A DNA stretch of 64,000 nucleotides from Antarctobacter albus (lineage in GTDB: Bacteria; Pseudomonadota; Alphaproteobacteria; Rhodobacterales; Rhodobacteraceae). Made by a program: the position numbers and the translations under genes. This document shows positions 35,159 through 46,269 of this stretch, one piece after another. The DNA is taken from contig NZ_FMZI01000018.1 in assembly GCF_900101505.1 (NCBI RefSeq), positions 36,363 through 100,362 of the forward strand. Direction: 5' to 3'. The notes under the pieces are model-generated. The model was not told the DNA's origin, searched no databases, and saw only the letters and a program-made list of their open reading frames with translations. The first letter of the stretch is position 1, and each line of letters opens with the position of its first letter.

Positions 35159-36146
35159 CCAGCCCCGCCACGGGGCGGATTTCGCCGGTCACCAACCCGT
35201 CCCAGTTGCGAATCGGCGGATTCAGGAAGCGCGCTACATCCGGGTGGTCCGCGTCCAGCACCCCCAGCCGCACCATCAGCGCCGCGATCACGCATTCCGA
35301 GGCGCGTGTCGCCCCATCCGCGATCTTGACCGCCACGCCTAGGCCGCGCGCGGGCAGGATGGCGATGAAATAGCCCTCTGCCCCTGTCTTCAGCGCCACC
35401 GGCTCTTTCGCGGCCTGCATCAGCAGGGTACAGGCGCGCCCCTCACCGGCGACCAGCACCGGATGGGCGATCATCGCCTCGACCAGGTCCGCCGCCGCCC
35501 GCGACTGGGCATCGCCGCGCGCCGCGGCGCCCGCAAAAAACGCCATAGCGCGCGCCATCCCCGTCATCGTGGTGGCGAAGTTCGGGGCCGAACAGCCGTC
35601 GATGCCGAACCCAGGGCTGGTCTCGCCCGTCACCTCCTCAAAGGCTTCGCGGCAGGCCATCTGCACCGGGTGCGCGGGATCGACGTAATCCGGCCCCGCC
35701 TTCAGGTGCTGCGTCAGCGTCAAAAAGCCGGTGTGCTTGCCGGAACAGTTGTTCAGCACGCGCCCCGGCTTTTCCCCGTCGCGGATCATCGAGAACCGCA
35801 ACTCCTTGTCCCGCGAGGGCTGTGGCCCGCACAGCAGGTCATCCTCGGTCAGGCCCCGTTCGGCCAGCCAGTCGCCCACCAGCCGCGCATGTAGCGGCGC
35901 CCCGTTGTGCGAGGCACAGGCCAGCGCCAGCCGCTCGCTCCCCAATCCGGCAGCCTGTGCCGCGCCCGAAGAGACCAAGGGCAGCGCCTGCAGCATCTTG
36001 GCCGAACTGCGCGGCAGGATCACCGCTTCGGGATCACCCCAGGCATCGACAATTCCGCCCGTGGTGTCACAGACCACGGCGTGCCCGGAATGCCAGCTTT
36101 CGATCACGGGGCCGCGATGAACCTCGACCAGGGGAACCGCTGTCAT
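35148..36146 (-). CDS. L-asparaginase II family protein
   Basis: A 332-residue protein of the asparaginase_II family (distinct from the EcAII type). The ATG at 36146 with GGAGG upstream gives the usual VPLVEVHRGPVIESWH. Serine-rich catalytic-site candidates are PRSSAKMLQALPL and LNNCSGKHTGFL, close to the serine/lysine chemistry of the Rhizobium etli type enzyme. Expected to hydrolyse asparagine to aspartate and ammonia. Convergent with serB. Confidence 0.9.
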   Translation of the reverse strand: MTAVPLVEVHRGPVIESWHSGHAVVCDTTGGIVDAWGDPEAVILPRSSAKMLQALPLVSSGAAQAAGLGSERLALACASHNGAPLHARLVGDWLAERGLTEDDLLCGPQPSRDKELRFSMIRDGEKPGRVLNNCSGKHTGFLTLTQHLKAGPDYVDPAHPVQMACREAFEEVTGETSPGFGIDGCSAPNFATTMTGMARAMAFFAGAAARGDAQSRAAADLVEAMIAHPVLVAGEGRACTLLMQAAKEPVALKTGAEGYFIAILPARGLGVAVKIADGATRASECVIAALMVRLGVLDADHPDVARFLNPPIRNWDGLVTGEIRPVAGLVRQ

Positions 36147-36314
36147 GAATGACCTCCAACAGTTGAGCGATAATCTGCCACCGGGGCTTTTACGCCCGAC
36201 TTCTTTCAGGCTATTGTCCCGCCGTCGAGATAAAAACCCTTTCGTGCGCGGGCCATCCGGGACATTCAAGGCCCTGTACGTAAGTCGAGGTAGAGACAGC
36301 TGGAGGCTGCAGGA

Positions 36315-36842
36315 ATGATGTCAGGTCTGGGTCGGGGATTGGGCGCGCTCGCCCTTGTGCTGAGCGCGACGGCAGCAGGCGCGCAGGATAGCAGTACGGC
36401 GCGCGTGGACGCGATGACCGACTGGTCGGTGTTCGAAGAGGAAACGCCCCGCGAATGCTGGGCCGTGACCACCTACAAGGAAAGCGTCAACACCAAGGAC
36501 GGTCGCGTGGTCGCCGTCACGCGGGGCGAGATCCTGTTGATGGTCTTCTTCCGCCCCGAGGCGGGGGTCAGCGGCCAGGTCGCCTTTACCGGCGGCTATC
36601 CCTTCGCGGACGGGTCGACCGTCAACGTGGTGATCGGCGACAGCGAGTTCGAGCTTTACACCGAGGGCGAATGGGCCTGGCCGGCCACGCCGCAGGACGA
36701 CACCCGCATCATCACCGCGATGAAACGGGGCGCCGACGCCGTCGTGTCCGCGGTCTCTTCGCGCGGGACCGCAACCAAGGACACCTTCTCGCTGCTTGGG
36801 TTCACCGCCGCCTTCGAGGACGCCGAGGCGCGCTGCTCCTGA
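36315..36842 (+). CDS. IalB (invasion-associated locus B)-like periplasmic protein
   Basis: A 175-residue exported protein with a signal peptide ending TAAGAQ. The mature part has MTDWSVFEEETPRECWAVT, the signature opening of the IalB family, and conserved cysteines near residues 47 and 174. Start ATG 36315 or the next codon 36318. The molecular role of the family outside Bartonella is not known; in free-living Roseobacters it is not a virulence factor by itself. Followed by a terminator of the conserved-tail family. Confidence 0.82.
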   Translation: MMSGLGRGLGALALVLSATAAGAQDSSTARVDAMTDWSVFEEETPRECWAVTTYKESVNTKDGRVVAVTRGEILLMVFFRPEAGVSGQVAFTGGYPFADGSTVNVVIGDSEFELYTEGEWAWPATPQDDTRIITAMKRGADAVVSAVSSRGTATKDTFSLLGFTAAFEDAEARCS

Positions 36843-36850
36843 TCGGGGCC

Positions 36851-36896
36851 GAACGGCACAGGGCCGTTCCCGGGTATTTGGACCAAGAAGAAACAG
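36851..36896 (+). terminator. Terminator with conserved tail, family copy C
   Basis: GAACGGC (36851-36857) pairs with GCCGTTC (36863-36869), followed by CCGGG, TATTTGG and the tail ACCAAGAAGAAACAGG. It follows the IalB-like gene in the sense orientation. Confidence 0.65.
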
Positions 36897-36985
36897 GGGC
36901 CGCGTGACGGATGTCATTCGGCCCTTTGGCTTTGCCCGCGAATCCTGTATACGGCGGGCTTCGCGCCAGACAGGAGCCTTTTCGC

Positions 36986-38170
36986 ATGACTGCGACGACG
37001 CCCATCACCCAGGATCTCTTGACCATCCCCCGCAAGCTGCCGGAGGGACCGATGAACATCATCGGATTGACCCGCCCGCAACTGCGCGAGGCGCTGCTGG
37101 CCGCCGGTACGCCGGAAAAGCAGGTCAAGATGCGGGTGAATCAGGTCTGGCAGTGGCTGTACCACTGGGGCGTGCGCGATTTCGACGCCATGACCAACCT
37201 GGCCAAACCCTATCGCGCTCTGCTGGCCGAGAATTTCGTGATCTCGCTGCCCGAGATGGTCTCGCGCCAGGTTTCGGCGGATGGCACGCGCAAGTACCTT
37301 GTCCGCATCGCCGGCGGGCACGAGGTCGAGGTCGTCTATATCCCCGAGGAAGATCGCGGCACGCTGTGCATTTCCTCGCAGGTGGGCTGCACGCTGACCT
37401 GTTCCTTTTGCCATACCGGCACGCAAAAGCTGGTTCGCAACCTGACGGCGGGTGAAATCGTCGGCCAGATCATGCTGGCGCGCGATGACCTGGACGAATG
37501 GCCCGAACCCGGCACCGGCACCGGCGACAGCGGCCCGCGCCTGTTGTCGAACATTGTCCTGATGGGCATGGGTGAGCCGCTGTATAATTTCGAGGGCGTG
37601 CGCGACGCGATGAAGATCGCGATGGACGGCGAAGGCATTGCCCTGTCCCGCCGCCGCATAACCCTGTCTACATCCGGCGTCGTGCCCGAGATCGCCCGCG
37701 CCGCCGAGGAAATCGGCTGTCAGCTGGCGGTCAGTTTTCACGCCACCACGGATGAGGTGCGCGACAAGCTGGTGCCGATCAACAAGCGCTGGAACATCGA
37801 GACGCTGCTGACCGCGCTGCGCGAATACCCGCGCCTGTCGAACTCGGAACGCATCACCTTTGAATACGTGATGCTGAAGGACGTGAACGACACCGACGAA
37901 GACGCGCGCCGGCTGGTGAAGCTGATCAAGGGCATCCCGGCCAAGATCAACCTGATCCCCTTCAACGAATGGCCCGGCTCGCCCTACCAGCGCAGCGACT
38001 GGTCCCGGATCGAGAAATTCGCCGATATCATCTACAAGGCCGGTTATGCCTCTCCGATCCGCACGCCGCGAGGCGAGGACATCATGGCGGCCTGCGGACA
38101 GTTGAAATCCGCCACCGAACGGGCGCGCAAGTCGCGCGCGCAGATCGCGCAGGAAACCGGCCTGGGCTGA
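36986..38170 (+). CDS. rlmN: 23S rRNA (adenine(2503)-C(2))-methyltransferase RlmN
   Basis: A 394-residue radical-SAM methyltransferase acting on A2503 of 23S rRNA and A37 of some tRNAs. The 4Fe-4S motif is [25 protein letters not shown] follows; the methyl-carrier cysteine sits near the C-terminus in MAACGQL. The ATG at 36986 has CAGGAG upstream. Length is typical of alphaproteobacteria. Confidence 0.97.
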   Translation: MTATTPITQDLLTIPRKLPEGPMNIIGLTRPQLREALLAAGTPEKQVKMRVNQVWQWLYHWGVRDFDAMTNLAKPYRALLAENFVISLPEMVSRQVSADGTRKYLVRIAGGHEVEVVYIPEEDRGTLCISSQVGCTLTCSFCHTGTQKLVRNLTAGEIVGQIMLARDDLDEWPEPGTGTGDSGPRLLSNIVLMGMGEPLYNFEGVRDAMKIAMDGEGIALSRRRITLSTSGVVPEIARAAEEIGCQLAVSFHATTDEVRDKLVPINKRWNIETLLTALREYPRLSNSERITFEYVMLKDVNDTDEDARRLVKLIKGIPAKINLIPFNEWPGSPYQRSDWSRIEKFADIIYKAGYASPIRTPRGEDIMAACGQLKSATERARKSRAQIAQETGLG

Positions 38171-38197
38171 GCCCGGAAAAAATTTCGCATCGGGTCT

Positions 38198-38228
38198 TTA
38201 CCTTCCCATGACTGGAACCCCCATATCC
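38198..38228 (+). promoter_or_regulatory. CueR-type promoter of copA
   Basis: ACCTTCC-N6-TGGAACC (38200-38219) matches the CueR dyad with one imperfect half. It lies in a 19-bp spacer between TTTACC (38198) and ATATCC (38223), the elongated spacing MerR activators require. Confidence 0.72.
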
Positions 38229-38248
38229 GGTCGCAGGAGGCACGAGCC

Positions 38249-40716
<2,468 letters not shown>

Positions 40717-40720
<4 letters not shown>

Positions 40721-41106
40721 ACATCGGAGAGGTCGCGGAACGCGCCGGACTCCCGGCCAAGACGATCCGCTATTACGAGGACATCGGCCTGGTCAAACCG
40801 CCGCGCGATGCCAACGGCTACCGCGCCTTCCGCGAAAGCGACCTGCACAAGCTGGCCTTCCTAGCGCGCGCCCGCGCGCTGGGATTCTCGATCGAGGATT
40901 GCCGCGTACTGGTCGGCCTCTACCAGGACGATCACCGCGCCAGCGCCGACGTCAAACGCGTGGCCGAGGAACACCTGACCCGCATCGACGAAAAGATCGC
41001 CCAGCTGCAGGGGATGCGCGACACGCTGGCGACGCTGGTCAACGCGTGCCACGGCGACAACCGGCCCGATTGCCCGATCCTCAAGGACCTGGCCGAGGGC
41101 AGCTAG
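40717..41106 (+). CDS. cueR: Copper-responsive MerR-family regulator CueR
   Basis: A 129-residue MerR activator: helix-turn-helix [20 protein letters not shown] (residues 2-21), a dimerisation helix, and the copper-binding [11 protein letters not shown] loop (cysteines near 111 and 119). This loop length and the Ser-like residue at the position that selects monovalent ions are as in CueR. Translated with copA through a 4-nt overlap, a layout that gives a feedback loop. Its end overlaps the convergent GntR gene by 4 bp. Confidence 0.95.
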
Positions 41107-41801
41107 GCCGTGCTCTCTGCCTGCGCCACCGGCACCATCGGCAGCGGGTCGGGGCGCAGGAAACCCTCCATATGGCCACGCGACAGCTCCCAATGTTGCA
41201 GGGCCAGGTCGGCGGCTTGGTCCGCCGCGCCGCTTTCGATTGCGGCGATCAGGGCCTCGTGCTGCTGCACGGCCTTCTTGACCAGCTTGCGTTCCTTCTT
41301 GGAGCCGGGGCTAAAGACCCCCCGGCTCAGGCGCGTCTGGTCGATCAGCACCCGGTTCAGCGCGGGCAGCATGTAGGGGTTTGCCGCCATCTCGCCGAGC
41401 TGCGTGTGAAACCCATGATCCGCAAGAGCCGCCGCCCCGTCGTCCCCGCCCTCCAGTGCCTGTTGGAACCGCAGTTGCGCCGCCTTCAGCGGCTCCAGCC
41501 CCGCGCCGCCACGGACCTCCGCCGCCAGCCGCGCAGCGGTGGCCAGGATCAGCGGTGCGGTCTGCAGGAACGCGCGCACCGTGGCAATCTCCAGCGAGAC
41601 CACCCGCGCGCCGCGGTTCGCCTCCAATCGCAGGTATCCCTCACCCGCCAGCACCTGGAAAATCTCGCGCAGCGGGGTACGGGACAGGCCGTAGCTACCG
41701 GCAATCCGGCCCTCGTCCAGCTCTGTGCCCGGGGCAAGGTCCTGCAACAGGATCCCCTCTCGCAGCGCCTCGCGGCAGATTTCCTTTGGACTGGCGGTCA
41801 T
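41103..41801 (-). CDS. GntR-family transcriptional regulator, FCD subfamily (second in window)
   Basis: A 232-residue regulator from ATG 41801 (TASPKEICREALREGILL) behind GGAGAGGAAA. Winged helix at about 10-70 (GRIAGSYGLSRTPLREIFQV) and FCD domain after residue 80, with HDD-type metal-site histidines (LADHGFHTQLGEM). An ATAC-N5-GTAT dyad lies upstream. No adjacent metabolic operon reveals its target; the neighbours on both sides are metal systems, so the target may lie elsewhere. Confidence 0.88.
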   Translation of the reverse strand: MTASPKEICREALREGILLQDLAPGTELDEGRIAGSYGLSRTPLREIFQVLAGEGYLRLEANRGARVVSLEIATVRAFLQTAPLILATAARLAAEVRGGAGLEPLKAAQLRFQQALEGGDDGAAALADHGFHTQLGEMAANPYMLPALNRVLIDQTRLSRGVFSPGSKKERKLVKKAVQQHEALIAAIESGAADQAADLALQHWELSRGHMEGFLRPDPLPMVPVAQAESTA

Positions 41802-41837
41802 CGCGTTTCCTCTCCAGGGTCCTTCAACACGGCTTGC

Positions 41838-41850
41838 ATACCTAAAGTAT
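41838..41850. promoter_or_regulatory. Dyad ATAC-N5-GTAT upstream of the second gntR gene
   Basis: ATAC (41838-41841) and GTAT (41847-41850) surround CTAAA, 36 bp before the start. Similar to operators of FCD regulators (T-GTATAC-A type); possible autoregulation. Confidence 0.4.
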
Positions 41851-41962
41851 ACAGCGCGTATCGGCCCAAGGTCACGCAATCCCCGGCTTTGCTCTGGAAA
41901 ATTCCCTGAACGGTCCTCAAGGCGCGCAGCACCGGGCCTGTGCGCTGGCCCTACGGGAAACC

Positions 41963-42448
41963 CTAGTGCGAATGCCCCGCGTGGCCGTGCTGGCGCGCGT
42001 CTTGGGCCTCGATCACGACGTCGATCTCCAGCTCTCCGGCCGAGGTCAGCAGGATCACCTCCCAGTGGTGACCTTCTTCCAGCACCGCTTGCAGCCCGTC
42101 AAAGCGGATCGCCAGTCCGTCCGGCTCCAGCGCCAGCTGCCGGCCCGGGGCCACCGGGATCGGCGGCAGGGACTCGAATCCCATCTCGCCGTCCTTCATG
42201 CGAAAGCCCACCAAGCGCCCTTCCAGCCCGCTGTCCAGCCGGGCGCCCAGGATCTCGACCCGGGCCGTGCCCGCATTGTGCAGGTCCATGAACAGCAGCG
42301 CATGATCTTGATCGGTGGCATTGGTCCAGGGATGCAGGATTTCCAGTCCCCCAATCTCGAAGGCATGGGCCGGTTGGTCGTGATCATGCCCCTCTTCGGC
42401 CAGAACCGGGGTGGTCATCAGCATGAGCGCGGCAAGCAGATGTTTCAT
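41963..42448 (-). CDS. His-rich periplasmic PCuAC-fold metal-binding protein
   Basis: A 161-residue exported protein with a 17-residue signal peptide (MKHLLAALMLMTTPVLA). The mature N-terminus is histidine-rich (EEGHDHDQPAH) and the C-terminus is again (QHGHAGHSH). The body (about 30-150) resembles the PCuAC chaperone fold (HPWTNATDQDHALLFM to ELEIDVVIEA), but the usual His/Met copper site is not kept. The ATG overlaps the permease stop, so it is the third gene of the putative Zur-controlled ABC operon. I infer a zinc-binding partner for the transporter; copper is the alternative. Confidence 0.75.
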   Translation of the reverse strand: MKHLLAALMLMTTPVLAEEGHDHDQPAHAFEIGGLEILHPWTNATDQDHALLFMDLHNAGTARVEILGARLDSGLEGRLVGFRMKDGEMGFESLPPIPVAPGRQLALEPDGLAIRFDGLQAVLEEGHHWEVILLTSAGELEIDVVIEAQDARQHGHAGHSH

Positions 42449-43758
42449 TGGCGTAGGTTCTCCACAACAGGGCGCGTCAGAACGACAAGCGCCGGAACAA
42501 GAGACAAGACGGACATGGCCGACAGAAAGCCCAGCGCCAGGTTCACCTCGGCCCAGGTGATCGTGGCCGTCACCAGGACATCGGTCCTGTGCGTCACGAT
42601 CCGCGACAGGACCAGAGCCGCGGCATAGCCGAACGCCAGCCCAAGCATCGTTCCCGCCACCAGCAGCGTGACGCCATAGCCCCAGACCACCGCCATGACA
42701 AAACGGCGCGGCGCCCCCAGCGCCCGCAGCATGGCCAGCTGCCGCTGGAAAAGACGCGTGAGGATGAACAACCCCAACAGGACAGAGGCCGCCACAAGCA
42801 CCTGGGTCACGATGGACATGACAGACATGGCCTGCCGCACATCCCCCATGACCCGATAAAGATCGGCCAGCACGGTGCCGGGAAAAAAGGCCATCGTCTC
42901 ACCCGCCACGGTGAATTCCGAGCGCAGCGCATAGTTGGCCCAGAGCTCGCCGGCATGGACGATCACCGCCGGGGTGCCGGGGAACAACTCGGGGGTGAAG
43001 GGCGGGCCGATCCTGTCACCGTCTTCGAAAGGGTGGCCATTGGCCAGGCCGTGAACCTCCCAGACGGTTTCGACTGGGATCAGGATGGCACGATCCCAGG
43101 GAGAGCCGCTGCGCGCCATGCGTCCGACAACCTCGATCCCGACGCCGTCATGGGCCTCGGCATCGGCGCCGCTGCCCCGACCGTGGGCCGGCGTGAAGCG
43201 GTCACCGATCCGCAGGTCGATGGCCGCCCCCACCACGGCCTCTCCGGACCGGGCGAATATCCGCCCCTCGATCTGGCCGTCACTGAGGTAGGTGACAAAC
43301 TCCGCGATGGTGCCGACGACCGGTGCGCCATCGTGGCTGTCCCCAAAGGCGATGGGCGCCGCGATCTGCACCTGCGGGTGGTTGGCGATCCGGTCATAGG
43401 CCGCCCCGTCCAGCAGCGGCACGGCACTGGGCTGCAGAAAGACCGCCGCCAGCATCATGGTCAGTTCCGATCCCGGCGCCGTCACCACCAGATCGAATTT
43501 CTCTGCCGCCTGGGCGCTGCCGGTGCGCAGACCACGCTCCTGCGCGATCAGCCCGATACCCATGCCGGTCGACACCGCGATCAGCAGGACGAACAGCAGG
43601 TTGGCCCAGCGAAACCGCCACATCAGCGCGCGGACCAGCGGCAGGGGCCGGAACCCGCGCAGCAGGATGCCCCCGATCACCAGCAAGGGCAGCAAGAGCG
43701 CCCCGGCGATGATCAGGTCTTGCGCGAGGACCGGCAGGCTGTCCCAACTGTCCCTCAT
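42445..43758 (-). CDS. FtsX/MacB-type ABC transporter permease
   Basis: A 437-residue permease with an extra N-terminal membrane segment (about 13-35), then the FtsX layout: one helix (about 50-70), a large periplasmic domain (about 75-310) with several His-containing loops (SHDG, AHDG, VHGLANGHP), and three C-terminal helices (FtsX domain, ALGAPRRFVMAVVWGYG). It overlaps the ATPase gene by 4 nt. Such pairs act as mechanotransmission or export/extraction machines rather than classical importers. Confidence 0.85.
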   Translation of the reverse strand: MRDSWDSLPVLAQDLIIAGALLLPLLVIGGILLRGFRPLPLVRALMWRFRWANLLFVLLIAVSTGMGIGLIAQERGLRTGSAQAAEKFDLVVTAPGSELTMMLAAVFLQPSAVPLLDGAAYDRIANHPQVQIAAPIAFGDSHDGAPVVGTIAEFVTYLSDGQIEGRIFARSGEAVVGAAIDLRIGDRFTPAHGRGSGADAEAHDGVGIEVVGRMARSGSPWDRAILIPVETVWEVHGLANGHPFEDGDRIGPPFTPELFPGTPAVIVHAGELWANYALRSEFTVAGETMAFFPGTVLADLYRVMGDVRQAMSVMSIVTQVLVAASVLLGLFILTRLFQRQLAMLRALGAPRRFVMAVVWGYGVTLLVAGTMLGLAFGYAAALVLSRIVTHRTDVLVTATITWAEVNLALGFLSAMSVLSLVPALVVLTRPVVENLRQ

Positions 43759-44435
43759 GCGGCCTGCACCCCGGTATCGTCCGTGACTTTCCCGTCCTCG
43801 ATGGTCAGCACACGGTCCAACCGTTCGAGCAGATGGGCATCGTGGCTCACCGCGATCAGGGTCTTGCCGCCGGCACGCAACAGGCCGGTCAGATCTTCGA
43901 TCAAGGCATCGGCGGCCCGCCGGTCCAGGCTCGCGGTCGGTTCATCGGCCAGCAACAAGCCCGGATCGGTCGCCAGGGCGCGGGCGATGGCCACCCTTTG
44001 CCGCTCACCTCCGGAAAAGGACCCAACCGTGCGATTTCCCTGCGGCACTCCCAGACGGGCCAGCCCCTCGGCGGCACGGGTGGCGATTGGCGCTCTGTCA
44101 TGGCGCGTCCTGAAAAGCCCGGAAAGCCCCGCGTTGGCCTGCGGCGACAGTTCCTCGAACAACAGGAAGTCCTGAAAGATCAGACCCATGTTGTGCGCGC
44201 GAAAGGCGGTTCGTCGTTCGGGCCGCAGGCGGGCCAGGTCCACCTCTCCCCAGCACAGGCGTCCGCGTACCTCGATCAACCCGCTGAGCGCGTGCAGGAA
44301 CGTCGATTTCCCCGCGCCGGAAGGCCCCCGTATGCCGATCAGTGCGCCGGCAGGGGCGGAAAGATCCCCAACTTTCAGCAGGGTCCGGGTGCCCGCCCGC
44401 ACCTCGAGGTCCTTGATTTCCAGGGGCAACGCCAT
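43755..44435 (-). CDS. LolD/MacB-type ABC transporter ATP-binding protein
   Basis: A 226-residue ATPase: Walker A GPSGAGKS (about 37-44), Q-loop LIFQDFLLFEEL, signature SFSGGERQRVAIARAL, Walker B LLLADEPTASLD, switch His in AVSHDAHLLERLD. It matches the MacB/LolD family that pairs with FtsX permeases. It is first in the three-gene operon; the start is 140 bp downstream of a -35 TTGACA and a Zur-type palindrome. Confidence 0.9.
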   Translation of the reverse strand: MALPLEIKDLEVRAGTRTLLKVGDLSAPAGALIGIRGPSGAGKSTFLHALSGLIEVRGRLCWGEVDLARLRPERRTAFRAHNMGLIFQDFLLFEELSPQANAGLSGLFRTRHDRAPIATRAAEGLARLGVPQGNRTVGSFSGGERQRVAIARALATDPGLLLADEPTASLDRRAADALIEDLTGLLRAGGKTLIAVSHDAHLLERLDRVLTIEDGKVTDDTGVQAA

Positions 44436-44573
44436 CAGTCCGCCACGCCATGCGCGCCGCCTGACCGGTTGACCCCATGTTCAGGCCGGGCGCTTGCATT
44501 CACGGGTTCGGGGGACAAGGACGGCATCAGGCGGTACGGCATTCCAATTAGGGCGAAGACGCTCCACCCGTTT

Positions 44574-44612
44574 CGTTATGTTATAACGTACATTCCGCGC
44601 CGCGGCTGTCAA
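44574..44612 (-). promoter_or_regulatory. Promoter with Zur-type palindrome for the ABC/His-rich operon
   Basis: GTTAT-GTT-ATAAC (44575-44587; arms extend to CGTTAT/ATAACG, 44574-44588) has the half-sites and spacing of the classical Zur box GTTAT-N3-ATAAC. On the minus strand TTGACA (44612-44607) and TACGTT (44590-44585) are 16 bp apart and the box overlaps the -10, ideal for zinc-dependent repression. Confidence 0.7.
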
Positions 44613-44615
44613 GCC

Positions 44616-45221
44616 TCAGCCAAAGGCGGCATCGTAGGCAGCCACCAGTTCCTCTGCACGCGCCTTGACGTCGCCGGCAGTGCGCCCTGGCTTGTACAGG
44701 CTCGATCCGATGCCGAAACCGGTGATCCCGGCCTTTTGCCAGTCGGCGAAATCCTCTGGGCCGACGCCGCCCACGGCATAGGTCGCAGCCTCTGCCGGCA
44801 GCACCGCCTTGAGCGCCGAGAACCCGTCGAGACCCAGCTTGAACGCGGGAAAGAACTTCAGCCCGTCGGCGCCGTTGCGCAGCGCGGTGAAAGCCTCTGT
44901 CGCAGTGAAGACGCCCGGATAGGACAACAGCCCCGCCGACTTGGCCGCCACGATCACGCGAGGATTGCAATCGGGCGAGACCACCATGCCCGCCCCCAGT
45001 GCGGCCAGTTGACCGACCTCGACCGGGTCCAGCACCGTGCCGGCACCGATCAGCGCAGTGTCGCCGGCATGGGTGATCATCCGCCGGATGCTGTCGAACG
45101 GGTCAGGCGAATTCAGCGGCACCTCGATCTTGGTGATCCCTGCGGTTATCAGCGCCTCGGTAACGGGGGCGGCCTCGTCGGGGGTCAGGCCGCGCAGGAT
45201 GGCGATAAGCTCTCTGGTCAT
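44616..45221 (-). CDS. dgoA: 2-dehydro-3-deoxy-6-phosphogalactonate aldolase
   Basis: A 201-residue KDPG/KDPGal aldolase-fold enzyme that splits KDPGal to pyruvate and glyceraldehyde 3-phosphate. Schiff-base lysine in GLKFFPAFKLG, catalytic Glu in KIEVPLNSPDP, and the phosphate loop GGVGPEDF. The LNSPDP motif and the dgoK partner favour the galactonate rather than the gluconate enzyme. The ATG overlaps the dgoK stop by 4 nt. Confidence 0.92.
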   Translation of the reverse strand: MTRELIAILRGLTPDEAAPVTEALITAGITKIEVPLNSPDPFDSIRRMITHAGDTALIGAGTVLDPVEVGQLAALGAGMVVSPDCNPRVIVAAKSAGLLSYPGVFTATEAFTALRNGADGLKFFPAFKLGLDGFSALKAVLPAEAATYAVGGVGPEDFADWQKAGITGFGIGSSLYKPGRTAGDVKARAEELVAAYDAAFG

Positions 45222-46123
45222 GTCGGGTCTTTCATCTGGTGATAGGCGGCGGTCAAACCGGCCAGCGTGATGTCACCGGCGGGCAGCAGACGAGGCTGCA
45301 CGCCCTGCGGTTCAAGCGCCGTGGCATAGGCCGTGGCAAGCGCGTCCTCGCCCAGGATCACCACCTCCTGCCCCAGCCAGTAGGGCCGCGCGGCGGCCAG
45401 TTCGGCCCCGATCAGAAGGCCCGACAGGCGCGCGCGGGACGCCGCCGATCCGGTCCCGTGCAACAGCGCGTCGGCGCGCAGGGTGAACAGCGAGGCGGCA
45501 AGACCCGCGGGCCGGGACAGCGAATCGCTCACCGCGCTGGCAAAGACCTCTGCATCCCAGCCGTCTTCGGTCATCGTGTGGCGCAGGACCGACTGGCTGC
45601 TCAGCAGGGCAAAAAGCTCGCCGGTCATGAAGGTCCGAAAGGACACGATCTCTCGGGCGCTGATGTGAGCCCATTTCGTATGCGTTCCCGGCAGGCACAG
45701 AACACCGTCAAAGCGCGGTTCCTGCACCAGGAACCCGGCGATCTGGGTTTCCTCTCCGCGCATCACGTCGGCCGGGCGGTCCTGCTGGACACCGGGCAGG
45801 ATCTGCACCGACAGGCGCGCATCCTGCACAGGCGGGCGGATACCCCGAACCGGCGGCTCGCAGGGAACAGCAGCATAGGGCGCCTCGGCCCAGCCCTGCC
45901 TGGCGCCCGCCATGCCGCAGATCATCACCGGCACCGTCGTATCGGGCAAACGGTTCCCCAGGAGGTCCAGCAGTGTCGGCTCGAAAGCGTCGGGCGTCAG
46001 GCGCGACATGCCCTTGTCCGATTCGATCAGTTCCAGCGGGCGATCATCGGCGTCCATCGGCCAGACCCGCAACCGCGAGGTCCCCCAGTCCACGGCAATC
46101 CACGAGAGTGCATCTGTCGGCAT
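45218..46123 (-). CDS. dgoK: 2-dehydro-3-deoxygalactonokinase
   Basis: A 301-residue kinase phosphorylating KDGal, the step before DgoA in galactonate breakdown. The ASKHA-like ATP site is AVDWGTSRLRVW, with CGMAGARQGWAEAPY and PGTHTKWAHI. The ATG at 46123 gives this N-terminus; a longer frame upstream has no homology. No galactonate dehydratase is in the window. Confidence 0.92.
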   Translation of the reverse strand: MPTDALSWIAVDWGTSRLRVWPMDADDRPLELIESDKGMSRLTPDAFEPTLLDLLGNRLPDTTVPVMICGMAGARQGWAEAPYAAVPCEPPVRGIRPPVQDARLSVQILPGVQQDRPADVMRGEETQIAGFLVQEPRFDGVLCLPGTHTKWAHISAREIVSFRTFMTGELFALLSSQSVLRHTMTEDGWDAEVFASAVSDSLSRPAGLAASLFTLRADALLHGTGSAASRARLSGLLIGAELAAARPYWLGQEVVILGEDALATAYATALEPQGVQPRLLPAGDITLAGLTAAYHQMKDPT

Positions 46124-46269
46124 GGTCCCTGCTCCCTTCCGATCCCGGCACCGGACATGGTCCGGCCCCTTCAATGACCCTGCCCTGACCAAGGATGCAA
46201 GCCCCGCGCGGGTTGACAACACGGCCCGAACCGCGCGCTATCGCCCGAAACACGACCGGAGGAGACCCA

